DNA from: Stenotrophomonas sp. UBA2124
GTDB lineage: Bacteria; Pseudomonadota; Gammaproteobacteria; Xanthomonadales; Xanthomonadaceae
DNA: 50,541 bases
NCBI GenBank assembly: GCA_002329155.1
Contig: DCXY01000006.1
Coordinates: 1-50,541 of the forward strand
Direction: 5' to 3'
Below, in pieces: positions 40,620 through 48,297 of the stretch. A program made the position numbers and the translations under genes. Each line of letters opens with the position of its first letter. The stretch's first letter is position 1. Under the pieces are notes generated by a model. The model did no database searches. It was given only the letters and a program-made list of their open reading frames with translations, and was not told the DNA's origin.

Positions 40620-41093
40620 ATGATATTGCCCAAGCCCATTCCAGCGAATACCACGCTCGTTGCATCCGGGTGGCGCACTTGCGTGCAGAAACTTCGCCTT
40701 GCCCATCTATTGATTGCATTGCTTCCAGCAGTGACTGGCTGCTCCGCCACCAGCGGCGTTGACGTAACGGATTCCACTACTTTCCGCTTTCAGCAATCAG
40801 CCGCCGATGCCCGAACCCAGATCGACCGTTGGGCACCTGTCGGAGCGTCACTTTCAGAGGCAACCCGGGCACTGGTCTCGCAGGGCTTCACCTGCGCCCC
40901 AACCGAACGATCTTCGCAGGATGTCCAATCGTCCACGCTGTGTCTCCACACAACGCCTGCCGATTCAATTCCAGATCAGCGCACCACCACCGCACCTGCC
41001 CCGGTCAACTGGTTCATCACACTCGATTCCAAAGATGGAAACACCATCAGCGCCGTACAGGTCACACGCACTCCGCGCGATATAGGCGATTGA
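40620..41093 (+). CDS. hypothetical lipoprotein
   Basis: 157 aa. The start ATG 40620 has GGAGA five bases upstream. An N-terminal stretch of about 26 residues, then hydrophobic LAHLLIALLPAVTGC with a lipobox-like ending. The extended positive N-terminus before the hydrophobic core is unusual; a later start may be real. The mature part (FRFQQSAADARTQIDRWAPVGASLSEATRALVSQGFTC) resembles the small alpha/beta domain of short Xanthomonadaceae lipoproteins, and two Cys (FTC, TLC) may form a disulphide. I do not recognise a named family. Confidence 0.6.
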   Translation: MILPKPIPANTTLVASGWRTCVQKLRLAHLLIALLPAVTGCSATSGVDVTDSTTFRFQQSAADARTQIDRWAPVGASLSEATRALVSQGFTCAPTERSSQDVQSSTLCLHTTPADSIPDQRTTTAPAPVNWFITLDSKDGNTISAVQVTRTPRDIGD

Positions 41094-41475
41094 TGTACAT
41101 AGCGGCGTAGGGAAAGTCATTGCAGGCGCCTTACCAAAAGCAGACTGGCGGACCGATACCCATCATTCCTTTGCGCAAGCCAACGCAGAAGCCTTCGAGC
41201 GAGCCCCAGTGTGAGGCTGGAAATCGTCTACCAGGCCGGGGGAGGTCCGGCAGATGATGGAGGTGGTCGGGACTTATCTAGAAAAACCAACAATTTGAAT
41301 TTACTAGGAAAATTTCTGCAAACACCCCTAGATAGAGGATGCCATAAACTATAACTATGGCTCTAACACCGCTCATTAAATGAGCGAAGGTTCTCTACCC
41401 TCTTGCATCCAATCTCCGAGGGCTGTCATATTTCCTAACACTGCTAATCGGCAGTGCTCAGGGGAAAGGTGCGCA
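41094..41475. other. AT-richer non-coding stretch with hairpins
   Basis: No gene found. Base composition drops visibly here compared with flanks. It holds one copy of an imperfect direct repeat (about 41209-41255), the hairpin CGCTCAT-TAA-ATGAGCG (41370-41386) and the hairpin CACTGC-TAATCG-GCAGTG (41439-41456), the latter 20 bases before the next gene. Confidence 0.6.
41209..41255 (+). repeat. imperfect direct repeat, left copy
   Basis: About 45 bases reading CCCAGTGTGAGGCTGGAAAT... and ending GGAGGTCCGG match the sequence at about 42604-42650 (CCCAGCGTGAGGCTGGAGGT... AAGGTCCAG) at roughly 80 percent by eye. The two copies flank the AT-rich islet, including the IS remnant. Confidence 0.6.
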
Positions 41476-41841
41476 ATGAAGCAAGGATGGTTTGTAGTGT
41501 GTATGGCTTTGGCCGTCGTGGGTTGTAGCAAGAAAGACCAGCCAACCCAGGAACAGGTCGCTGAAGGAATGAAGCAAATCTATGCTGGAGCTTATGCTGC
41601 CCAAGGCGGCCGCATTGAATTGCAGAAGTGGGACAAAATGACCTACTCCTGTGAACCGATCGAAGGGGCGCACGTCAAACAGTTGCTTTGCACGACAGGG
41701 GGAAAGATCACGATTGCTGGATACATCAATGGAGTCCAGACCACTGAGGGGGCCAAGGAAGTTCCCTCTGACCTAATCATCAAGTTCGGAAAGACCGGTG
41801 AGAATCAGTGGTCTGTTATTGACTTCGATGCAAAAAAGTAG
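41476..41841 (+). CDS. hypothetical small lipoprotein in AT-rich islet
   Basis: 121 aa. The signal MKQGWFVVCMALAVVGC ends in a lipobox (Cys17). The mature protein (SKKDQPTQEQVAEGMKQIYAGAYAAQGGRIELQKWDKMTYSCEPIEGAHVKQLLC) has a helix followed by strands and two Cys suited for a disulphide. GGGGAAAGG precedes ATG 41476. I do not recognise a family. Codon use differs from the high-GC neighbours (for example AAA, TTA and ATA-type codons appear), which suggests recent acquisition. It is followed 8 bases later by the small membrane-protein gene, probably one transcript. Confidence 0.65.
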   Translation: MKQGWFVVCMALAVVGCSKKDQPTQEQVAEGMKQIYAGAYAAQGGRIELQKWDKMTYSCEPIEGAHVKQLLCTTGGKITIAGYINGVQTTEGAKEVPSDLIIKFGKTGENQWSVIDFDAKK

Positions 41842-41849
41842 GTGCACTT

Positions 41850-42125
41850 ATGTTCACTTCCTATGATGAGGCTTTAGGGGCACTTAAAGCTTCTCAAACA
41901 AAAGACCCTCAAAGAGTTGCAGCAATCTCAGCAAGCCTGAGGAGCACACCTAAGATAGTTAGGATCATTTCATTCTTCTTTATGATTCCCAGCTTTGCCA
42001 TTACGCTGACGGTAATTGGAGCTATAGTCGGAATTCCCGCCTTTATTGCTTGCTGTATTTTTGTATCAAAGTCCAACACGGCACTTAGAAATATCGAAAA
42101 GGCAAAGCTCGATTGGATCTCGTAG
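41850..42125 (+). CDS. hypothetical small membrane protein in AT-rich islet
   Basis: 91 aa. A soluble N-terminal helix (SYDEALGALKASQTKDPQRVAAIS) is followed by two hydrophobic helices IIRIISFFFMIPSFAITLTVIG-like and AIVGIPAFIACCIFVS (residues about 35-72), then a charged C-terminus (NTALRNIEKAKLDWIS). No named family is recognised. Rare codons for this genome (TTA, AGA, AAA, CAA) are common. The gene follows the lipoprotein gene by eight bases and ends just before a strong terminator, so the two form a small transcription unit. Confidence 0.6.
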   Translation: MFTSYDEALGALKASQTKDPQRVAAISASLRSTPKIVRIISFFFMIPSFAITLTVIGAIVGIPAFIACCIFVSKSNTALRNIEKAKLDWIS

Positions 42126-42134
42126 TCTCGCAAT

Positions 42135-42162
42135 AAAAAGCCCCCGAGTAAGGGGGCTTTTT
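42135..42162 (+). terminator. terminator of the AT-rich islet unit
   Basis: AAAAAGCCCCC-GAGTAA-GGGGGCTTTTT: 11-bp perfect stem and 6-base loop, followed by more T, ten bases after the stop of the small membrane-protein gene. A classic intrinsic terminator. Confidence 0.92.
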
Positions 42163-42182
42163 TTGGTGACCTCCTCCCGATA

Positions 42183-42485
42183 TCAGGCCCGGGCAGAACT
42201 GGAAAATTCGGTCTTGGGTTGAGAGGTGAATCGGGCGGCGAACTCGGCGGGCGGGACCGCACCGATCGACGAGTGCGTCCGGAAATGATTGTAATCGACC
42301 CTCCAGCTTTCGATCTTCTGGCGGGAATCGTCGAGCGACAAGAACCAATGGGTATTGAGGCGCTCGTCCCTGAAGATGCCGTTGAACGATTCGATGAACG
42401 GGTTGTCGGTAGGCTTGCCGGGAGGGGAGTAGTCCATGACCACACCGTGATCATAGGCCCAGCGGTCCATCACGATTGAGATGAA
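42183..42485 (-). pseudogene. C-terminal remnant of IS3-family transposase orfB
   Basis: About 100 codons: FISIVMDRWAYDHGVVMDYS, then PGKPTDNPFIESFNGIFRDE (holding the catalytic Glu of the DDE triad) and NTHWFLSLDDSRQKIESW, NHFRTHSSIGAVPP. The two catalytic Asp regions are missing. It joins orfA sequence at 42483-42487 by a short shared TTC/TTT. No start codon of its own is needed; translation is not expected. Confidence 0.88.
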
Positions 42486-42523
42486 AACGCGATCTGTTCC
42501 TCGGTGAACTTCGACTTCTTCAT
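42485..42523 (-). pseudogene. N-terminal remnant of IS3-family orfA
   Basis: ATG at 42523 begins MKKSKFTEEQIAF, the conserved opening of orfA in this IS group, and then runs into orfB sequence out of frame. The rest of orfA (helix-turn-helix and leucine zipper) is deleted. Confidence 0.8.
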
Positions 42524-42603
42524 GGCGACGGGCCTTCCTTGGGGCCTGAGTGTCGCCGAATTCTCTAGTTTTGACTGGTCCAAATTACAGGGAGGAGGTC
42601 AAA

Positions 42604-42650
42604 GTCCCAGCGTGAGGCTGGAGGTTGTCTACAAGGCTGGGAAGGTCCAG
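42604..42650 (+). repeat. imperfect direct repeat, right copy
   Basis: Right-hand partner of the repeat at about 41209-41255; it starts three bases after the IS end and lies about 85 bases from the tRNA-Thr 3' end. See the left copy for similarity. Confidence 0.6.
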
Positions 42651-42700
42651 CCGGGGGCAAGATGTGGGTGGCACGGAAATCCCCCGCCCGCCCAAACAAA

Positions 42701-42726
42701 AAAGCCCCGACCAAGGTCGGGGCTTT
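42701..42726 (-). terminator. terminator after tRNA-Thr
   Basis: AAAGCCCCGACC-AA-GGTCGGGGCTTT: long perfect stem. On the leftward strand it is followed by TTTGTTTGGG, so it ends the tRNA-Thr transcript, whose CCA end lies nine bases away. Confidence 0.85.
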
Positions 42727-42734
42727 CATACAAC

Positions 42735-42810
42735 TGGTGCCGGAAATAGGAATCGAACCTACGACCTACGCATTACGAATGCGCCGCTCTACCAACTGAG
42801 CTATTCCGGC
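42735..42810 (-). tRNA. tRNA-Thr (anticodon CGU)
   Basis: 76 bases including an encoded CCA. Acceptor stem GCCGGAA/TTCCGGC, D arm GCTCAGTTGGTAGAGC, anticodon stem GCGCA/TGCGT with loop TTCGTAA (anticodon CGT in DNA), T arm GTAGG-TTCGATT-CCTAT. Reads ACG codons, so threonine. Discriminator A. It marks the right boundary of the AT-rich patch. Confidence 0.96.
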
Positions 42811-42846
42811 GGGGCCGCGAAGTTTAATGGATGCCCCTGATCCCGG

Positions 42847-43797
42847 TCAATCAACCAGGCGCAGGCGCAGCTCCTTGGGCAGGGCGAAGACCATCGATTC
42901 GGGCTCGCCGTCCAGCTCGGACACGCCGTTGGCACCCAGCTCACGCAGGCGGGCGATGACGCCGTCCACCAGTACCTGCGGGGCCGAGGCGCCCGCTGTC
43001 AGGCCGATGCGTTGTTTGCCCACCACCCACTGTGGGTCGATCTCGTGGGCGCCGTCGATCAGGTAGGACTCCACACCGTCGCGGCGTGCCAGCTCGCTCA
43101 GGCGGTTGGAGTTGGAGCTGTTCGGGGAGCCGACCACCAGCACCAGATCGCACTGCTTGGCGAGATCGCGCACGGCGTCCTGGCGGTTCTGGGTGGCGTA
43201 GCAGATGTCGTCGTTCTTCGGCCCCTGGATCGCCGGGAAGCGGCGCCGCAGGGCTTCGATCACGGCGCGGGTGTCGTCCACCGACAGCGTGGTCTGGGTG
43301 GTGTAGGCGAAGTTCTCCGGCTGGGCGACATGCATCGCCTCCACATCCTCCACGCTTTCCACCAGGTAGATCTGCCCTACCCCGCCCTCGCGGTTCCACT
43401 GGCCCATGGTGCCTTCGACCTCGGGGTGGCCTTCGTGGCCGATCAGCACCACGTCGCGGCCAGCGCGGCAGTGGCGCGCCACCTCCAGGTGCACCTTGGT
43501 CACCAGCGGGCAGGTTGCATCGAATACCTTGAGGCCACGGCGCTCGGCTTCGCCACGCACCGCCTTGGAGACGCCATGCGCGCTGAAGATGACGGTGTTG
43601 CCATCGGGCACTTCGTCCAGTTCCTCGACGAAGATGGCGCCGCGCGCCTTCAGGTCATCGACGACGAACCGGTTGTGCACCACTTCGTGGCGCACATAGA
43701 TGGGCGCCCCCAAAGTTTCGATCGCACGCTTGACGATCTCGATGGCGCGATCGACACCGGCACAGAAACCACGGGGATTGGCAAGAATGACGTCCAT
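42847..43797 (-). CDS. ispH: 4-hydroxy-3-methylbut-2-enyl diphosphate reductase
   Basis: 316 aa iron-sulphur enzyme of the MEP pathway that makes IPP and DMAPP. The three cluster Cys are Cys12 in NPRGFCAGV, the one in FDATCPLV and the one in DDICYATQNRQ. GHEGHPEVEGTMGQ, TTQTTLSVDDT and GSPNSSNSNRL are the other conserved blocks. The start ATG 43797 gives the normal length; a TTG two codons upstream is possible. It lies downstream of lspA (59-base gap), as in many proteobacteria. Confidence 0.97.
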   Translation of the reverse strand: MDVILANPRGFCAGVDRAIEIVKRAIETLGAPIYVRHEVVHNRFVVDDLKARGAIFVEELDEVPDGNTVIFSAHGVSKAVRGEAERRGLKVFDATCPLVTKVHLEVARHCRAGRDVVLIGHEGHPEVEGTMGQWNREGGVGQIYLVESVEDVEAMHVAQPENFAYTTQTTLSVDDTRAVIEALRRRFPAIQGPKNDDICYATQNRQDAVRDLAKQCDLVLVVGSPNSSNSNRLSELARRDGVESYLIDGAHEIDPQWVVGKQRIGLTAGASAPQVLVDGVIARLRELGANGVSELDGEPESMVFALPKELRLRLVD

Positions 43798-43856
43798 ACG
43801 CAAATTCTAATGGCGAAAAAAGGCAATAGGGGAACCACGGCTGAAACGCTGGGGTT

Positions 43857-44378
43857 TCAGTTACCGCCCGCCGCCTCCTGCTTCTGCTTGGTCTTGCCCT
43901 CGAACAGGCCGCTCAGGGCGATGCCGATGGCACCGGCCACGATGGCCGAGTCCGCCAGGTTGAACGCCGGCCAGTAATGGTTGCCGACATACCACTGGAT
44001 GAAATCCACCACATGGCCGTGAATCTGCCGGTCGATGACGTTGCCGATGGCACCGCCTATCACCAGCGCGTACGGCAGCGCGCTGCGCCATGCCGCGCGC
44101 GGCGTGCGCGAGAGCCAGTACGCCATCATGCCGCTGATCGCCACCGCCAGGAAGGTGAAGAACCACAGCTGCCAGCCACCGGCGTCGCTGAGGAAGCTGA
44201 ACGCCGCGCCGGTGTTGTAGGTGCGGTACCAGTTCCAGAAACCCTCGATCACCGGCACCTGCGTGTACTCGGGCAGGCTGGACAGCACCCACGCCTTGCT
44301 CCACTGGTCCAGGCCGATGACAAGGGCCGACACCAGCAACCAGATCAACGCGTTGGGTTTGACTGCTTTGGATTGCAT
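43857..44378 (-). CDS. lspA: lipoprotein signal peptidase (signal peptidase II)
   Basis: 173 aa inner-membrane aspartyl protease that cuts lipoprotein signal peptides. Four helices; catalytic Asp residues lie in GNVIDRQIHGHVVDF and FNLADSAIVAG. NTGAAFSFL is the conserved third box. ATG at 44378 starts at MQSKAVKPNAL; longer frames lack similarity. It is downstream of ileS (73-base gap). Its products include the several lipoproteins in this window (NPP, esterase, CyoA, the polyamine-type binder). Confidence 0.96.
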   Translation of the reverse strand: MQSKAVKPNALIWLLVSALVIGLDQWSKAWVLSSLPEYTQVPVIEGFWNWYRTYNTGAAFSFLSDAGGWQLWFFTFLAVAISGMMAYWLSRTPRAAWRSALPYALVIGGAIGNVIDRQIHGHVVDFIQWYVGNHYWPAFNLADSAIVAGAIGIALSGLFEGKTKQKQEAAGGN

Positions 44379-44451
44379 GTAATACGCCTGTAGTGGGTTG
44401 GCGACAGCAGGAGCGCGGATGCACCCCGCCCTTGCTGCCGCACGACTGTCT

Positions 44452-47286
44452 TCAGAACCAGCGACGATCCTCGCCGGCACCGTCGATATTGCTCACACAG
44501 CGGCCGCACAGCTCCGGATGCGCGGCGACCGAGCCCACGTCGGCACGGTAGTGCCAGCACCGCACGCACTTGGCCTTGTCGGTGGGCTGGGCGCTGACGA
44601 ACACCTCATCGGTGCTGGCCGCACGCACGCTCACATCGCCACTGATGAACAGGAAGCGCAGCTCATCGGCCAGCGGCTGCCAGCGCGCGGCCTGCTCTTC
44701 GTTGGCGGCCACAGTGATTTCCGCTTCCAGCGCGGCACCGATGGCGCCGTTGGCGCGCATCGGCTCCAGCACCTTGGCCACCTGCTCGCGCAGCGCCAGC
44801 AACTGGTCGAAATCAGCGGCGGACAGCTGTGCGTCTTCCGGCAGCGGTGCAAGGCCGTCGTACCAGGTAGTGAACAACACGTTGTCGGCACGCTTGCCCG
44901 GCAGGTAGCCCCACAGCTCTTCGGCGGTGAAGGTGAGGATGGGCGCCACCCAGCGCACGAACGCTTCGGCGATGCGGTACATCGCGCTCTGCGCCGAGCG
45001 ACGGCCACGCGAATCTTCCTGCATCGTGTACAGGCGATCCTTGGTGACATCCAGATACAACGAACCCAGATCGACGCTGCAGAAGTTCAGCAGCAGCTGC
45101 ACGATCTCGGCCATGTTGTAGTTGGCATAGGCCGCCTTGATCTTCTCCTGCAGCTCCCAGGCGCGGTGCACGATCCAGCGGTCCAGCGCGACCATGTCCT
45201 CCAGCGGGCGCAGGTGCTGGGCCGGATCGAAACCATCCAGATTGCCCAGCAGGAAGCGCGCAGTGTTGCGCAGGCGACGGTAGGCGTCGGCGTTGCGCTT
45301 GAGGATTTCCTGCGACAGCGACATCTCGTTGCTGTAGTCGGCCGAGGCGATCCACAGGCGCAGGATGTCCGCGCCCAGCGTGCGCATGATTTCCTGCGGC
45401 TCGATGCCGTTGCCGAGCGACTTGGACATCTTGCGGCCGTGCTCGTCCACGGTGAAACCGTGGGTCAGGCACTGCTTGTAGGGTGCGGCCTTGTCGATGG
45501 CCACGCCGGTCAGCAGCGAGGACTGGAACCAGCCGCGGTGCTGGTCGGAGCCTTCCAGGTACAGATCGGCCGGCTTGCCGAAGCCACGCGCCAGCAGCAC
45601 ACACTCATGGGTGACGCCCGAGTCGAACCACACATCAAGGATGTCGGTGACCTTCTCGTACTGCGCGGCTTCATCGCCCAGCAGCTCGCGGGTATCGAGC
45701 GAATACCACACGTCGATGCCACCCTGCTGCACGCGGTCGGCCACCTGCTGCATCAGCTCGACGCTGCGCGGGTGCGGCTCGCCGGTTTCGCGATGGGTGA
45801 ACAGCGCGATCGGCACGCCCCAGGTGCGCTGGCGCGAGATGGTCCAGTCCGGGCGGCCTTCCACCATGCTGGAAATGCGTGCCTTGCCCCAGCTCGGGAA
45901 CCAGCCCACGGTGTCGATGGCCTTCATCGCATCGCTGCGCAGGCCGGCCTTGTCCATCGAAATGAACCACTGCGGGGTGGCGCGGAACACCAGCGGGGTC
46001 TTCTTGTGGCGCCAGCAATGCGGGTAGCTGTGCTGGATTTCGACGAAGGCCAGCAGCGCGCCGCTCTCGCGCAGCACGTCCACGATCTGAGGCTGCGCCT
46101 TCCAGATGTGCTGGCCGGCCAGCTGCACGGCGCCCGCGTCCGGCGTGGACGGCAGGTACACGCCGCCGCCGTCGATCGGATTGATCTGGCCGGCGTTGTA
46201 ATGCTCCAGCACACCGTAGGCCTGGCTGACCACGTAGTCCTCCTGGCCGTGGCCGGGTGCGGTATGCACCGCACCGGTACCGTCGGTATCGGACACATGC
46301 TCGCCATTGAGCAGCGGGATGTCGCGGTTGGCGTAGAACGGATGCGCCAGCAGCTGGTTCTCCAGCGCCGAGCCCGGTGCATGGCCATGCACCACCATGT
46401 CAGCAACGCCGTAGCGGGCCAGCGAACGCTCGGCCAGCGCCGAGGCCAGCACCAGCCAGCGCGGCTGGCCGTTGTGGGCCGGGCCTTCCACCAGCACGTA
46501 GTCGATGTCCGCGCCCAGCGACACCGCCAGCGAGGCCGGCAGCGTCCACGGGGTGGTGGTCCAGATCGGCACCGCCACTTCCACGCCGGCCGGCAGCGCC
46601 ACGCCGAAGCTGGCGGCAAGCGCCCTGGAATCGCGCGCGGTGTAGGCCACGTCGATGGCCGGTGAGGTCTTGTCCTGGTATTCGATTTCGGCCTCGGCCA
46701 GCGCCGAGCCGCAGTCGAAGCACCAGTACACCGGCTTGGCGCCACGCACCAGGTGGCCGTTGGCGACGATCTTGGCCAACGCGCGGATTTCATTGGCCTC
46801 GAAATCGAAGCTCAGCGTCTTGTACGGGTTGTCCCAATCACCGATCACGCCCAGGCGCTTGAAATCGCGGCGCTGCAGGTCGATCTGCTCCTCGGCGTAC
46901 TCGCGGCACTTCTGGCGGAACTGTTCGGCATCCAGCTTGGTGCCGACCTTGCCCCACTTCTTTTCCACCGCGATCTCGATGGGCAGGCCATGGCAGTCCC
47001 AGCCCGGCACGTAGGGCGCATCGAAGCCGTCCAGGTAACGCGACTTGACGATGATGTCCTTGAGGATCTTGTTGACCGCATGGCCCAGGTGGATCTGGCC
47101 GTTGGCATACGGCGGGCCGTCATGCAGCACGAACAGCGGGCGGCCCTTGGCGTTCTCGCGCAGCTGCGCGTAGATGCCCTGCTCTTCCCAACGCGCCAGG
47201 ATGCCCGGCTCGCGCTTGGGCAGGTCGCCGCGCATCGGGAATTCCGTTGCCGGCAGATGGAGGGTGGCTTTGTAGTCCTGGCTCAC
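44452..47286 (-). CDS. ileS: isoleucine--tRNA ligase
   Basis: 944 aa class I synthetase. HIGH-type site PPYANGQIHLGHAVNKI near the N-terminus; editing domain in the middle (TTTPWTLPASLAV, the conserved Thr/Asp proofreading region with GTGAVHTAPGHGQEDY); KMSKS as GRKMSKSLGNG; C-terminal zinc cysteines CVRCWHYRADVG and CGRC. The start is a GTG whose last bases overlap the ribF stop (GTGA), so translation is coupled to ribF. All active-site blocks are present. It matches the length of E. coli IleS (938 aa). Confidence 0.98.
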   Translation of the reverse strand: MSQDYKATLHLPATEFPMRGDLPKREPGILARWEEQGIYAQLRENAKGRPLFVLHDGPPYANGQIHLGHAVNKILKDIIVKSRYLDGFDAPYVPGWDCHGLPIEIAVEKKWGKVGTKLDAEQFRQKCREYAEEQIDLQRRDFKRLGVIGDWDNPYKTLSFDFEANEIRALAKIVANGHLVRGAKPVYWCFDCGSALAEAEIEYQDKTSPAIDVAYTARDSRALAASFGVALPAGVEVAVPIWTTTPWTLPASLAVSLGADIDYVLVEGPAHNGQPRWLVLASALAERSLARYGVADMVVHGHAPGSALENQLLAHPFYANRDIPLLNGEHVSDTDGTGAVHTAPGHGQEDYVVSQAYGVLEHYNAGQINPIDGGGVYLPSTPDAGAVQLAGQHIWKAQPQIVDVLRESGALLAFVEIQHSYPHCWRHKKTPLVFRATPQWFISMDKAGLRSDAMKAIDTVGWFPSWGKARISSMVEGRPDWTISRQRTWGVPIALFTHRETGEPHPRSVELMQQVADRVQQGGIDVWYSLDTRELLGDEAAQYEKVTDILDVWFDSGVTHECVLLARGFGKPADLYLEGSDQHRGWFQSSLLTGVAIDKAAPYKQCLTHGFTVDEHGRKMSKSLGNGIEPQEIMRTLGADILRLWIASADYSNEMSLSQEILKRNADAYRRLRNTARFLLGNLDGFDPAQHLRPLEDMVALDRWIVHRAWELQEKIKAAYANYNMAEIVQLLLNFCSVDLGSLYLDVTKDRLYTMQEDSRGRRSAQSAMYRIAEAFVRWVAPILTFTAEELWGYLPGKRADNVLFTTWYDGLAPLPEDAQLSAADFDQLLALREQVAKVLEPMRANGAIGAALEAEITVAANEEQAARWQPLADELRFLFISGDVSVRAASTDEVFVSAQPTDKAKCVRCWHYRADVGSVAAHPELCGRCVSNIDGAGEDRRWF

Positions 47287-48230
47287 GCGGTGGCTCGCAA
47301 TCTGTGTTCGGAAAGGATGCGACGCGCCTGTTCGGCGTCGCGGTGCATCTGCGCGGTCAAAGCCGGCAGGTCATCGAACTTTTCTTCATCGCGCAGCTTG
47401 GCGACGAATTCCACTTCGATATGGCGGCCATACAGGTCGCCATGGAAATCAAACAGGTGTGCTTCCAGCAGGGGCTCCACGCCGTCCACGGTCGGGCGCG
47501 TGCCGAAACTTGAAACCGAGGGCCACGGCTGCTCGAACACACCGTGCACCCACGTAGCGTAGATACCAGAAAGTGCGGGTGTTTTCGGGAAACGCAAGTT
47601 GGCGGTGGGGAAGCCAAGCGTGCGTCCGAGCTGCTGCCCGCGCACCACGCGCCCACCGATGCCATAGGGGCGCCCCAGCAGGTCGCCGGCATGGGCGAAC
47701 TCACCGGCCACCAGCAGCTCGCGGATGCGGGTGCTGGAAATGCGCTCGCCGTTCAGGTGTACCGGCTCGATTTCGCCGGCAACGAAGCCCAGTTCCGCAC
47801 CCATGGCCTTCAGCAGCGCGATGTCGCCGCCACGGCGGTTGCCGAAATGGAAGCCCGGGCCGATCCACACCTCGCGCGCGGCCAGCCGGTGCACCAGCAT
47901 CCCGCGCACGAAATCCGCGGCGGGCGTGGCCGCCATCTTGGCGTCGAAACGCAGCAGGCCCACGCTGTCGATGCCCAGCTCGCGCAGGGTGGCCACCTTG
48001 TCACGGGCCAGCATCAGCCGCGGCGGCGGGTTGTCCCTGGCAAAGAATTCACGCGGCAGCGGCTCGAACGCCAGCGCCACGGCCGGCACGCCCAGCGCGC
48101 GGGCACGGGCAACGGCATGCCGCACCAGCGCCCGGTGGCCAAGGTGCAGGCCGTCGAAAGCGCCGATGCAGACCACGCTTCCCTGCGGGAACAACACCCC
48201 GCCTTCGACGTCTCTAAAAAGCCTGCTCAT
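47283..48230 (-). CDS. ribF: bifunctional riboflavin kinase/FAD synthetase
   Basis: 315 aa. The N-terminal FMN adenylyltransferase domain has GAFDGLHLGHRALVRHA (nucleotidyl-transferase HxGH) and GPGFHFGNRRGGD with ISSTRIRELL. The C-terminal riboflavin kinase domain has GRVVRGQQLGRTLGFPTANL and the catalytic Glu block EVEFVAKLRDEEKFDDLPAL. It converts riboflavin to FMN and FAD. ATG at 48230 with GGATGGA just upstream. Its TGA overlaps the ileS GTG. Confidence 0.96.
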   Translation of the reverse strand: MSRLFRDVEGGVLFPQGSVVCIGAFDGLHLGHRALVRHAVARARALGVPAVALAFEPLPREFFARDNPPPRLMLARDKVATLRELGIDSVGLLRFDAKMAATPAADFVRGMLVHRLAAREVWIGPGFHFGNRRGGDIALLKAMGAELGFVAGEIEPVHLNGERISSTRIRELLVAGEFAHAGDLLGRPYGIGGRVVRGQQLGRTLGFPTANLRFPKTPALSGIYATWVHGVFEQPWPSVSSFGTRPTVDGVEPLLEAHLFDFHGDLYGRHIEVEFVAKLRDEEKFDDLPALTAQMHRDAEQARRILSEHRLRATA

Positions 48231-48241
48231 TCCATCCGGGT

Positions 48242-48260
48242 CCGGCCCGCGTTGGGCCGG
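48242..48260. repeat. GC hairpin between murJ and ribF
   Basis: CCGGCCC-GCGTT-GGGCCGG: 7-bp stem, 5-base loop, in the 67-base gap ahead of ribF. It may belong to the ribF leader or mark an mRNA processing point; no T-run follows. Confidence 0.4.
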
Positions 48261-48297
48261 CTCTTCTCGTGTGTAGCCCGGAAGTATAGCGGTCGGC

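Larger units (their letters stand above)
42167..42601 (-). mobile_element. internally deleted IS3-family insertion sequence remnant
   Basis: 435 bp bounded by inverted ends TGACCTCCTCCC (42167-42178) and GGGAGGAGGTCA (42590-42601). It holds the first ~13 codons of orfA and the last ~100 codons of the orfB transposase, joined by a deletion that removed everything between. End type TGA...TCA and protein phrases match the IS407-like group of IS3. No target duplication is visible (left flank TTGG, right flank AAGT). The element cannot make transposase. Confidence 0.85.

Noticed and set aside
40166..40777. Leftward open frame of about 200 codons
   Set aside because: No ribosome site, no family signature, and it overlaps the start of a better-supported lipoprotein gene on the other strand.
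42163..42605. Target-site duplication for the IS remnant
   Set aside because: The four bases on either side (TTGG and AAGT) do not match, nor do three- or five-base readings.
42625..42840. Open frame of 71 codons on the + strand
   Set aside because: It reads through the tRNA-Thr gene antisense; the familiar NRNRTYDLRIT-like peptide is a known artefact of tRNA translation.
48231..48297. FMN riboswitch ahead of ribF
   Set aside because: The gap is only 67 bases, too short for the FMN aptamer, and lacks its conserved AGGG-type segments; only one simple hairpin is present.
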